Source: Rhodothermia bacterium (GTDB lineage Bacteria; Bacteroidota; Rhodothermia; Balneolales; Balneolaceae). Taken from it: DNA of 64,000 nucleotides. The DNA lies in assembly GCA_030427885.1 (NCBI GenBank), contig JAUICM010000003.1:496001-560000 (forward strand), written 5' to 3'. Below are positions 42,412 through 49,817 of the stretch, piece by piece. Positions within the stretch are counted from its first letter, which is position 1; each line of letters opens with the position of its first letter. Made by a program: the position numbers and the translations under genes. The notes under the pieces were generated by a model that saw nothing but the letters and a program-made list of their open reading frames with translations, was not told where the DNA came from and did not search any database.

Positions 42412-43656
42412 ATGCAGTTCAAGCATTTAAAAATAAAGGAATGGAAACAGTTTGAAGATTTAGACCTATCATTTCATTCCAACCTCACAGTTCTGACTGG
42501 TGCAAATGGAGCAGGCAAAACTACCCTTCTTAATTTGCTTGCCCAGCATTTCGGCTGGAATTTTCGAGAACTTGCAACCCCTGCTAAAGATAAAAAAACT
42601 GGTGGATTTAGATTCTTCACAAGATTTTTTAAAAAGCCTTTCAGTTTATTTTCTAGTGAACAAACAAACGAAAATCAAATTGGCTCATTAACTTATAGTA
42701 ATGGTCATTCTTCACCTTTAATTATTCCAGATTCTGATTCACCTCAATACAAAATTCAGATACAGAGCCAACAAAAAGTAAGTGGCTTCAATATCCATTC
42801 ACATAGACCATTATTTAGTTATGCCAATGTTCCACATATACCAATTAAGAAGAGAACGGCACGTCAGGCTTTTGATCTTGTTTCACAAAGTAGCAGACAA
42901 AGAATATTTGGTAATGAAAGACAACCACTAAATTTCCATATCAAAGAAACACTATTACTGTGGGCTAATCAAGGGTATGAAAGTGCCGTTCAAGAACCTG
43001 ATGAACAATCAAGAATCTATTATGAAGGATTTCAAGTAGTTTTAAAAAAGATACTTCCTGAAACACTGGGGTTTATCGAATTTAAAATTCGTTCGGGCGA
43101 AATAGTTATGATATGTAAATCTGGTGATTTTATGCTTGATGCAGTATCAGGCGGTGTTGGTGCTTTAATTGACTTAGCTTGGAAAATATATTTAGTGGAC
43201 CTTGAAGAAGATCAGCCAATCACAATATTAATTGATGAAGCTGAAAACCATCTGCATGCTTCAATGCAAAGGGAGATGTTACCGAATTTTATATCTGCTT
43301 TTCCAAATGTCCAATTTATTGTTTCAACACACAGTCCATTAATAATTGGTTCGGTAAAGGACTCGAACGTTTATGCCTTGAGATATGAAGAAAATGAATT
43401 AGGTGAAAATAAGGTTGTTAGCCAACTTTTGGATCTTGAGAATAAGGCTAAAAATGCTACTGAAATTTTGAATGAAGTTCTTGGCGTTTCATTCACAATG
43501 CCAATTTGGGTTGAAGGTACATTAAAACAGATTGTTGCTAAGTACTCTTCCGAGGAAATGGATGAAAATACTTTTGAAAAAATGAGAAGTGAATTACAAG
43601 AGATTGGTTTAGAAGATTTAATGCCATTAGCTATAAAAAATGTTCTAGGTAAGTAA
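42412..43656 (+). CDS. ptuA-like: Cassette 15, gene 1: Septu PtuA-like AAA/ABC-type ATPase (414 aa)
   Basis: A 414-residue SMC/ABC-type ATPase. Walker A is GANGAGKT (residues 30-37). The signature-like motif is VSGGVGAL (from 245), Walker B ITILIDEAENHLH (Asp275-Glu276), and the switch histidine His307 is in VSTHSPL. A long insert separates Walker A from the signature, as in OLD/PtuA-type ATPases. With an HNH gene 2 bp downstream it forms the two-gene layout of Septu anti-phage systems. In Septu the ATPase senses infection and controls the PtuB nuclease. The pair fills one cassette, so this is unusually long cargo. Confidence 0.82.
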   Translation: MQFKHLKIKEWKQFEDLDLSFHSNLTVLTGANGAGKTTLLNLLAQHFGWNFRELATPAKDKKTGGFRFFTRFFKKPFSLFSSEQTNENQIGSLTYSNGHSSPLIIPDSDSPQYKIQIQSQQKVSGFNIHSHRPLFSYANVPHIPIKKRTARQAFDLVSQSSRQRIFGNERQPLNFHIKETLLLWANQGYESAVQEPDEQSRIYYEGFQVVLKKILPETLGFIEFKIRSGEIVMICKSGDFMLDAVSGGVGALIDLAWKIYLVDLEEDQPITILIDEAENHLHASMQREMLPNFISAFPNVQFIVSTHSPLIIGSVKDSNVYALRYEENELGENKVVSQLLDLENKAKNATEILNEVLGVSFTMPIWVEGTLKQIVAKYSSEEMDENTFEKMRSELQEIGLEDLMPLAIKNVLGK

Positions 43657-43658
43657 TT

Positions 43659-44306
43659 ATGATTCAACTAAACAAGAATGGCGAGCCTCCTGTTTTAACA
43701 GCGAATAAAGATGCTTGGAAAAATGAACTGATGGGGTATATACAAAGGGGAGAAAAAATACCATCATCAGTATCAAATAGATATAACAAAACTGAAGTAA
43801 AAGAATCACTGAGACAAGAGTCTTATAGTAAATGCATCTATTGTGAGAGCAATGTTCAACACATTTCATATGAACATATTGAACACATAAAACCAAAAGC
43901 TAGAGATAAATATCCTGAATTAACCTTTGAGTATGAGAATCTTGGATTATCCTGCCCTAAATGTAATATGAATAAGGGGGCAGAGTATGATGAGAATGTA
44001 CCTTATATCAATCCATTTGTTGACAATCCTGAAAATCATTTTAAAGCAATTGGTGCATTAATTTGGGCTTTGCCAGGTGATAGACGGGCTAGATTAACTG
44101 AATTAGATATTGAATTAAATCGTCCTGAGCTTCTTGAAGTTCGAAGAGAAAGATTAAATAGCATTAGAAGCTTAGTCGAAATATATAATCAAGAAACGAA
44201 CCAAAGACTCAAACAATCTTTGAAAAATGAGATTGAAACTGAGATCGGAGAAGATAAACCATACTCATTTATTACAAGTAAACTTGTTGAGGCACTCTTG
44301 AATTAA
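43659..44306 (+). CDS. ptuB-like: Cassette 15, gene 2: Septu PtuB-like HNH nuclease (215 aa)
   Basis: A 215-residue HNH endonuclease. Zinc-binding pairs Cys59/Cys62 (CIYC) and Cys99/Cys102 (CPKC) flank the core EHIEHIKPKARDKYPELTFEYENLGLSCPKCNMNKG, with catalytic His76 and Asn94. This IEHIKPK...ENL..SC..CN..KG pattern is that of the nuclease paired with ATPases in Septu and retron-Eco7/Ec78 systems. The ATG lies 2 bp after the ATPase stop, so translation is coupled. It would cleave nucleic acid when the ATPase is triggered. Confidence 0.85.
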   Translation: MIQLNKNGEPPVLTANKDAWKNELMGYIQRGEKIPSSVSNRYNKTEVKESLRQESYSKCIYCESNVQHISYEHIEHIKPKARDKYPELTFEYENLGLSCPKCNMNKGAEYDENVPYINPFVDNPENHFKAIGALIWALPGDRRARLTELDIELNRPELLEVRRERLNSIRSLVEIYNQETNQRLKQSLKNEIETEIGEDKPYSFITSKLVEALLN

Positions 44307-44330
44307 GCCTAACTCAAAATGAAACCGGCT

Positions 44331-44420
44331 CTATAACAAGCGTTTCAAGCGGACTCGTTTAGGGTTCGGAACTTTAATGACTAAAACCAGGCTCGCCGCT
44401 TAAACGCCGGGTCGTTATGT
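44331..44420 (+). repeat. attC15 (90 bp, variant centre)
   Basis: R'' CTATAAC; centre CTCGTTTAGGGTTCG as in attC3. Cassette start GTTATAGAGCC and the bases before this site, GGCTCTATAAC, are complementary over 11 bp. Cleavage expected after G44414. Confidence 0.92.
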
Positions 44421-44442
44421 TGCTTCAACTAAACTTGTAAAC

Positions 44443-44703
44443 ATGTCAGAAAAAGTAGATTCATTCGATTCTTTTTTGAAGTTTTTAAAAGCCTCGGAGG
44501 AAGATCGAAAGAAGTCCGTGGCACTTGAGGCAGAGAAGCCTTCTTCGCCTTTTGGACCGGATGCAGGTGGTTGGGAAAATACATCTATTGAAAGTTTTCT
44601 CGAATCTATGAGAGCTTGGTTAACTGACAGCCAGGACAAAAATGTATCTCCCTCTTGGGAGTTGTTTGCAGAAGCAATCATGGCTGGAAAAACCTATGAA
44701 TAG
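44443..44703 (+). CDS. Cassette 16: small acidic protein, DUF7660-like (86 aa)
   Basis: An 86-residue soluble acidic protein. The second half (GGWENTSIESFLESMRAWLTDSQ...SWELFAEAIMAGKTYE) has the W-x-N...FL-x2-M-x-AW...W-x-x-FA...G-x-x-YE pattern that I associate with the DUF7660 family, which often occurs in integron cassettes and beside polymorphic toxins. The function is unknown; an immunity role has been imagined for similar small proteins. It starts 28 bp after the cassette joint. Its attC is broken downstream. Confidence 0.65.
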   Translation: MSEKVDSFDSFLKFLKASEEDRKKSVALEAEKPSSPFGPDAGGWENTSIESFLESMRAWLTDSQDKNVSPSWELFAEAIMAGKTYE

Positions 44704-44706
44704 GTA

Positions 44707-44735
44707 ACATAACAAGCGTTTCAAACGGACTTACT
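44707..44735 (+). repeat. attC16, truncated
   Basis: The left half (ACATAAC, CAAGCGTTTCAAACGGACT) is intact, then the sequence departs and no right arm CGCCGGGTCGTTA follows. Cassette 16 should therefore be unable to excise alone. Confidence 0.8.
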
Positions 44736-44767
44736 TGCAATCATAACTTCAAATATACTACCTCTAG

Positions 44768-44956
44768 CGCATAGTCCTTTTTCTTGAGATCTGTCTTGTT
44801 TTAGCAACAGGGGCAATGTTTCCATCAGTCAATAATATTTACATTATTACCCCTTTCATTTCCATACCATATATTACTATTCCAATCTGCTTATTTCTGT
44901 TCTTTTTAGGATTAGAACTATGGCTGAAAAGGAAGGTGAAATGGGAAGTTGGTTAA
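44768..44956 (+). pseudogene. Remnant of a small membrane protein after the array end
   Basis: An open stretch of 62 codons without a convincing start (an internal ATG lies at 44816). It reads IVLFLEICLVLATGAMF... and IPICLFLFFLGLELWLKRK before a stop. It has two hydrophobic segments and a basic tail like the cassette membrane proteins. It is probably the broken remains of a former cassette beyond the truncated attC16. Confidence 0.35.
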
Positions 44957-44981
44957 ATAATAGTTTTGCGGGAATAAATCC

Positions 44982-45488
44982 CCTTCTTGTTTAAGGGCTG
45001 ATATTTTACCAAGCGAGGGGTTTCAACCCCGAGTTCTCAGAATCTAATATACTACACCACCCTTCACGAGGAGGCTTAAATTATTACCTGTCTCTTCCTT
45101 TCCCGACGAAGTGATCTCCTTAACAATGCCCCTAAACACATTCCCTGAGATTGCTTCGTCGATAAAGATCTAATTCTATAGTTAAAATCTATACTCCTCG
45201 CAACGACCGGGCTTCTATTATTCCATTTCCGGGTTTTCTAAGTTCTGCACCCCTCTATCTCCTTCTTGTTTAAGGACTCGTATTTTTAACAAACGAGGGG
45301 TTTCAACCCCGAGTTCTCAGAATCTAATATACTACACCGCCCTTCACGAGGAGGCTTAAATTATTACCAGTCTCTTCCTTTTCCCTACGAAGTGATCTCC
45401 TTAACAATGCCCCTAAACATATTCCCTGAGATTGCTTCGTCGATAAAGATCTAATTCTATAGTTAAAATCTATACTCCTCGCAACGAC
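44982..45488. repeat. Two direct copies of a ~226-bp repeat
   Basis: Copy A (44982-45207) and copy B (45261-45488) are nearly identical and separated by 53 bp. Each starts CCTTCTTGTTTAAG, holds the palindrome GGGGTTTCAACCCC and an inverted pair CGACGAAG...CTTCGTCG, and ends CTCCTCGCAACGAC. No gene is visible in them; with the remnant before, they fill 44714-45499. Confidence 0.88.
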
Positions 45489-45499
45489 TGATAGGTTTG

Positions 45500-48217
45500 T
45501 TATTCCTCCAACACCACCTCATTAGCTTCAGAATCCAATGGAATCACGTAGGCTTCTCTTTCCATTGCAAACTTCCCTTTGAGTTTATAGCTCTTCACTC
45601 CTTTTACCGTTGCCGGCTGCTCGATGCGTAACCGGGCTTTGGGAGTGTAAGGGTTAGATGCATCGAACTGAACTTTGATTTCTTTGGTCTTTGGATTGAA
45701 GGCGATGGTTTCGAATTGTCCGGCATCGAGAGTAAGCCATAATCCCACCGAAGCGATGTAGGCGCGGCTTCGGGCTGAGTTGAGTACCTCCACTTCCACC
45801 CAATCACCATCTTCGGAGACATTGCCACCAAAAGCCTGCCAGCCAAATTCAGGGTGATCGATCAGGTACATTCCGGTATTCACAGCATGTCCATAGAATC
45901 CGGGACCATAATCCCCGGACAGGTAATCAATTCTGAGCGTGGATGGATAGGCATGAAACCCGGCCGGACCAAAGCCATCCTGGGTGATATTTGATATCGA
46001 CCCCTGAACTCCGCCATATCCAACCCTAAGCAGATAATAGTCATCCGGGTGCATGCGGTACTCCATAAGAACCGGTATAGCATTCAATCCCGATCCATAA
46101 TGGTGTAATTGGCGTTCTACGCGAGAAAGATCTCCGGCATACAGGAAGTCCCAATAACGTCGCGCACTACCGTTATAACCCCAATGTGGTACCGTGGGCA
46201 TATATCCAAGGATGGCATTCAGTGTAACCAGTGCTTTTGTATCAAGACCGAAATAGCGGCACCAAGCATATACTTCTTCCTGTCCGGTCGAATCCCAGGG
46301 CATTTCACTTCCAAATGGAAATCCCAGTGATTCCCACACATCAGCCCGGGCTCTCATCATGGATTCCAGTTCTTCGGCTTTTTCGGTCCAACCCTCGCGT
46401 TTCATATCAATGAGAATGAACAGAAATACACTTCCCTCCATTTGTCCGAATTGAGCGTAATAAGGTGCATGAGTGACCATGGCTTTGGCCGTCTGATAGG
46501 CATTTTCGAGGTACCAGTTCCAGGAATGGTTATCCACCAATCCCTCGTAATTTCGGGCCAGGCGATACATCACCCAGTGTAATGCTGCCACATGGGGGTA
46601 ATTATACGATCGCTCGATGAGGTCTGCTCCTTCTTTATTCCAGCTCGGCCAGCCTCCGTAAGGCACATCATCGCTATAGGTTCCGTCGGGCATCATATCC
46701 GGTTCGTAGTAGAACAAACTCTTTCGCACCGCATACTGTTCTTCCCCATCATCGTGCTGGATACCACCCCAGACCACATCATCCAAAAACAATTCCATTT
46801 TCTCGATCTCAGCTTTTTCGGGCTGAATGAGTTGCTTCATGATCGCAGCCACCCAGGAACCCGCTCCCCCCTCATCACTGAGTCCGGCCACCCAGGCGCG
46901 GTTATCCTCTGCCACCTGCTCGTTCTTTCCATAGTGATAAGTGATCACTGAATTCGTTCTTCCAAATGGGTCATTCGGGGTATCAAACCACTGTCTAGTG
47001 GTCAGGAAATTCCCGAGATCATCCACTACCTGGTGTTCCGGTTTGATCACTTTGTAATTGATAGCCTGATCGGTGCCGTCTTCATAGTGCACAGTAACCC
47101 TGCTTCTGCCCCACTGCTTTCCTGATAATGAATAACTCTTCCAACCATTGGCTGTGGTTCCGCTTTCCTTAATAACCACCGAATTCTTTGGCTCTATCTC
47201 GATCCATTTCACCTCAGAATTATAATTCAGATACAGATTCGCATCCTGGTCCATGGGTAGTACATAACCGGGGAAGCCGACCGCAACCGGACGTTTATGC
47301 TCTAACAAAGTGTTCTCAATATCCCGGATGGATTCAGAGATCAGAAATTTAACCGCGTAACTCTTGCTTTCCGTGGGTTCCAGAATTACGGAAGTGGGTG
47401 GATTCCATGGATCCGCTTCACTCCACTCATTCTCAGCATAGGCTTTGGAATACACCATCCATTCATAAAATCCTTCGAAAGTAATTCCGCGTTGGGTTTT
47501 GTCGTCATTGAGTGGGCGCCATGCTTCAAACGGAGTATCTCCTTCCGGTACAACCACCAGCGCCGGACCAAGTCCATTCAATCGGGTCACCTCCAGGTAT
47601 CCGGCATCCTGACCGATATACGGATCATAGAAAGAACTAACGGCATGTGCTGAATCCAGACTCTTTCCCGACAGAATATTATTGAAGATCATCGGGATAC
47701 CCAGTGCTCCGATCTCCACCTTTTCATTTGTGGTATTTATGATCTCAAACCGTAGGGTTAACTCATTGTCCGCCAGTTCCCAATAGCGATTTACCTTAAT
47801 CGGAAAGCGCCACCCCATTGTTCCCGAAATATCTGAAGCCGCAAGTACATTACCGGAGGTCTCCAGTTCTTTTACCGGCTGTCTGTTTTTAGCACTCGAA
47901 TATTCTTTCCACTCTTTTGAATCCCCCAGTCTGATCCTGAGATTCAGATCACCCAGGTGATAGAACTCATTTTCACTTCGTGCTTCCAGATCCCCCGATG
48001 GAGTAAAATCAAAATCCTCTTCGCTTTTGGGTTGAAGTCCGGCTACAGTCTGAGATGCCTTAACCAGCTTGAAGTTGAACCCGGGAATATCAAGTTCTGT
48101 GAATCCCTGATCTAAACGCAAAGGCGCTGGTTGTTCTTCTTTGGTTTCCGCAGACTGAAAAGCTAATGTCGGCACAGAAATAGCGATACAGAGAAACAGT
48201 AGGACGAATTTCTTCAT
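45500..48217 (-). CDS. Large secreted protein, DUF5695-like (905 aa)
   Basis: A 905-residue exported protein with a signal peptide (KKFVLLFLCIAISVPTLAFQ). I chose the ATG at 48217 because it opens that signal; an upstream reading to 48367 lacks one. The N-terminal half is beta-rich (ELTLRFEIINTTNEKVEIGALGIP). The C-terminal half has aromatic helical repeats typical of (alpha/alpha)-barrel glycan-active proteins (HWVMYRLARNYEGLVDNHSWNWYLENAYQTAKAM, YAWCRYFGLDTKALVTLNAILGYMPTVPHWGYNGSARRYWDF). The overall layout resembles DUF5695. A polysaccharide-related role is possible. Confidence 0.7.
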   Translation of the reverse strand: MKKFVLLFLCIAISVPTLAFQSAETKEEQPAPLRLDQGFTELDIPGFNFKLVKASQTVAGLQPKSEEDFDFTPSGDLEARSENEFYHLGDLNLRIRLGDSKEWKEYSSAKNRQPVKELETSGNVLAASDISGTMGWRFPIKVNRYWELADNELTLRFEIINTTNEKVEIGALGIPMIFNNILSGKSLDSAHAVSSFYDPYIGQDAGYLEVTRLNGLGPALVVVPEGDTPFEAWRPLNDDKTQRGITFEGFYEWMVYSKAYAENEWSEADPWNPPTSVILEPTESKSYAVKFLISESIRDIENTLLEHKRPVAVGFPGYVLPMDQDANLYLNYNSEVKWIEIEPKNSVVIKESGTTANGWKSYSLSGKQWGRSRVTVHYEDGTDQAINYKVIKPEHQVVDDLGNFLTTRQWFDTPNDPFGRTNSVITYHYGKNEQVAEDNRAWVAGLSDEGGAGSWVAAIMKQLIQPEKAEIEKMELFLDDVVWGGIQHDDGEEQYAVRKSLFYYEPDMMPDGTYSDDVPYGGWPSWNKEGADLIERSYNYPHVAALHWVMYRLARNYEGLVDNHSWNWYLENAYQTAKAMVTHAPYYAQFGQMEGSVFLFILIDMKREGWTEKAEELESMMRARADVWESLGFPFGSEMPWDSTGQEEVYAWCRYFGLDTKALVTLNAILGYMPTVPHWGYNGSARRYWDFLYAGDLSRVERQLHHYGSGLNAIPVLMEYRMHPDDYYLLRVGYGGVQGSISNITQDGFGPAGFHAYPSTLRIDYLSGDYGPGFYGHAVNTGMYLIDHPEFGWQAFGGNVSEDGDWVEVEVLNSARSRAYIASVGLWLTLDAGQFETIAFNPKTKEIKVQFDASNPYTPKARLRIEQPATVKGVKSYKLKGKFAMEREAYVIPLDSEANEVVLEE

Positions 48218-48347
48218 GATCAGAATAGTAGCTTCTATAGGTTTTGTTCGGATTCGATCAATACCCGAAAAGAATACCACTATTCGCCCGACAAAGAAAG
48301 TGTTTGATGTACACCTGCTCTGGACAAACGAATGGCGGAGATGAATT

Positions 48348-48400
48348 CCTTCTTGTGTAAGATTCATACATTAAACAAACGAGGGGTTTCAACCCCGAGT
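48348..48400. repeat. Partial third copy of the 226-bp repeat family
   Basis: Matches the first ~50 bp of the copies at 44982 and 45261 (CCTTCTTGTGTAAG... and the GAGGGGTTTCAACCCCGAG palindrome). It lies upstream of the large secreted gene, so copies flank that gene. Confidence 0.75.
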
Positions 48401-48430
48401 GTATTGAAGGAGGTGAGGTGTAGAAATTTT

Positions 48431-48547
48431 TGATCTTTATCCTGAACTCAGAGAGTAGCCCAACACAGATGTTGAATCAATACTGAAACAAATTCAGCAC
48501 AAGGTTCGACAGTACATTACTCAGGTTTATGATTTTATTCTATATTG
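48431..48547. repeat. Short dispersed repeat, copy C
   Basis: Begins TGATCTTTATCC, contains an AGATGTTGAATCAA...TTCAGCAC palindrome-like core and ends GATTTTATTCTATATTG. A second copy lies at 48792-48884. With the partial repeat before it, this fills the 356-bp gap between 48218 and 48573; I see no gene there. Confidence 0.7.
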
Positions 48548-48573
48548 CCCGAAACTAATACCTCGTACAGTTC

Positions 48574-48768
48574 ATGGTAAAACAGATCATAATCAGCTTC
48601 TTCTCAGGTTTTATTGGATTACTCTCTTACAGCCTGATCTTTAAATCAGATGATCCCTTTCAAGCCAGGTTTTCTAACATGGCGCTCATGGCAGTATGCA
48701 TCTTTATAGCATATATGCTTGTGTATATTATTTATTCAAGGGTCCTTTCAAAGAAAGAAGAAGAATGA
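48574..48768 (+). CDS. Small membrane protein (64 aa)
   Basis: A 64-residue protein with two membrane helices (residues ~3-21 and ~36-55) and a charged tail (SKKEEE). It lies between two copies of a short dispersed repeat. I do not recognise it. The ATG has a modest ribosome site. Confidence 0.5.
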   Translation: MVKQIIISFFSGFIGLLSYSLIFKSDDPFQARFSNMALMAVCIFIAYMLVYIIYSRVLSKKEEE

Positions 48769-48791
48769 ATATCCCATTATCCTGAACTTGT

Positions 48792-48884
48792 TGATCTTTA
48801 TCCTTCACTTAGAGGGTAGCCCTACACAGATGCTGAATCAAGTTCAGCATGACGACTTCAGATTTCTGATTTTATTCTATATTG
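48792..48884. repeat. Short dispersed repeat, copy D
   Basis: Same ends as copy C at 48431-48547, with the core AGATGCTGAATCAAGTTCAGCATGACG. The hairpin core (TGCTGAA...TTCAGCA) also occurs at 52088-52114. Confidence 0.7.
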
Positions 48885-48901
48885 ATGTATAAAGTTGAAT
48901 T

Positions 48902-49459
48902 ATGAGACTAATCCTTTTCCTTATTCTTATTTCAGCAGGATGTAGCAAACCTGTAGTTGAGATGCAGTATCCAACTCCCAGTGGTAAAATTGTTTTTGCT
49001 GTCGAAGTTGTTCAATATGCCTTCGGAGGGCCTCTGGAAGGTAAGAATGGTTATTACTTTTATCTTAATCACTCCCCCTCACTTAGCGTATTTGAGTACA
49101 GAGATAATTCCATTGTAGAGTGGAATAGCGTTGGTTCAATAGAAACAACAGCTATTCTGAAAAAACTGGATACTATAGAGTTTGAAGATTTTGAACTTAG
49201 TATAGAACTACAAAATACCAACCTTAAAAGAAGAGAAATCGCCTTAAGGAATGGCTCTCCAGCTCTGGAGATTGCTACTGCGGATGGAGCGGAATACCGG
49301 ATCATTTTCAATTACAAAGATATTGAGTTCGATTCTCAGATGTGGAATCCCCGCCCTCAGATTAATCTTAACGCACCATACAACAAGAAAATCGAAAAAC
49401 TAAGATCTGTGATTGAATTATTTGCTGAAACTTATGGACATGCTACTTTTGGAATCTAG
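48902..49459 (+). CDS. Hypothetical lipoprotein (185 aa)
   Basis: A 185-residue lipoprotein with lipobox ISAGC (Cys15). The mature domain is beta-rich and amphipathic (SGKIVFAVEVVQYAFGGP, YYFYLNHSPSLSVFEYRDN, IEFEDFELSIELQNTNLKRREIALRNGSP). I do not recognise a family. The next membrane-protein gene overlaps its 3' end, suggesting an operon. Confidence 0.6.
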   Translation: MRLILFLILISAGCSKPVVEMQYPTPSGKIVFAVEVVQYAFGGPLEGKNGYYFYLNHSPSLSVFEYRDNSIVEWNSVGSIETTAILKKLDTIEFEDFELSIELQNTNLKRREIALRNGSPALEIATADGAEYRIIFNYKDIEFDSQMWNPRPQINLNAPYNKKIEKLRSVIELFAETYGHATFGI

Positions 49460-49760
49460 AAAAATATTATTCAGCTTAATCTCCATATGCTTAGGTATAA
49501 TTGGAGCGTTTTTAACTCTACTTTTCCATTATAAGCTTGGTATTGAATTCTCTGAAGCTGATGGTAAAACTCAAGCCTTCTATGGCCTTAAATCCTTTTT
49601 TACTTCTTATAAATTCTCTGGATTTGGATTACTCGGGTTTCTGATCACCTTAATAGCATATCGCAAAAAAGAAAATCTCAGGCTTATTATTATTGCTGTC
49701 CTAATCTCATTGCTTTCTATTATCCTGCCCTTCTTTGATTTATGGAAGTTATGGACATAA
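49440..49760 (+). CDS. Small membrane protein (106 aa)
   Basis: A 106-residue protein from the ATG at 49440 (a longer reading from 49413 is possible), with three hydrophobic segments (residues ~8-28, 50-68 and 75-95). The start overlaps the lipoprotein gene by 20 bp, so translation is probably coupled. A terminator hairpin follows. Function is unknown. Confidence 0.55.
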   Translation: MLLLESRKILFSLISICLGIIGAFLTLLFHYKLGIEFSEADGKTQAFYGLKSFFTSYKFSGFGLLGFLITLIAYRKKENLRLIIIAVLISLLSIILPFFDLWKLWT

Positions 49761-49764
49761 AAAA

Positions 49765-49789
49765 GCCCCCGGATAAATCCGGAGGCCTT
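49765..49789. terminator. Bidirectional terminator
   Basis: Stem GCC-CCGGAT / ATCCGG-GGC with one mismatch and a 2-nt loop, preceded by an A run. It lies between the convergent genes ending at 49760 and 49818. Confidence 0.75.
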
Positions 49790-49817
49790 AATTATTATTC
49801 ATCATTCATACTCAGGT

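Larger units (their letters stand above)
33079..44735. mobile_element. Chromosomal integron: intI, attI and a 16-cassette array
   Basis: A complete integron platform. The integrase gene is on the minus strand. An attI region follows, and then 16 cassettes run on the plus strand from 34248 to the truncated attC near 44713. Fifteen complete attC sites separate the cassettes. Most share the left arm TAACAAGCGTTTCAAGCGG and the right arm CCGCTTAAACGCCGGGTCG. Eight attC sites are exactly 90 bp. Cassette genes all read away from intI and use starts and composition (more AT) unlike the flanking core genes. Confidence 0.95.

Noticed and set aside
34487-44420. Regular recurring ~90-bp sequences that could be taken for a CRISPR array
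   Set aside because: The units are too long, are spaced by whole genes, have R''/R' boxes and paired arms, and follow an IntI gene. They are attC sites.
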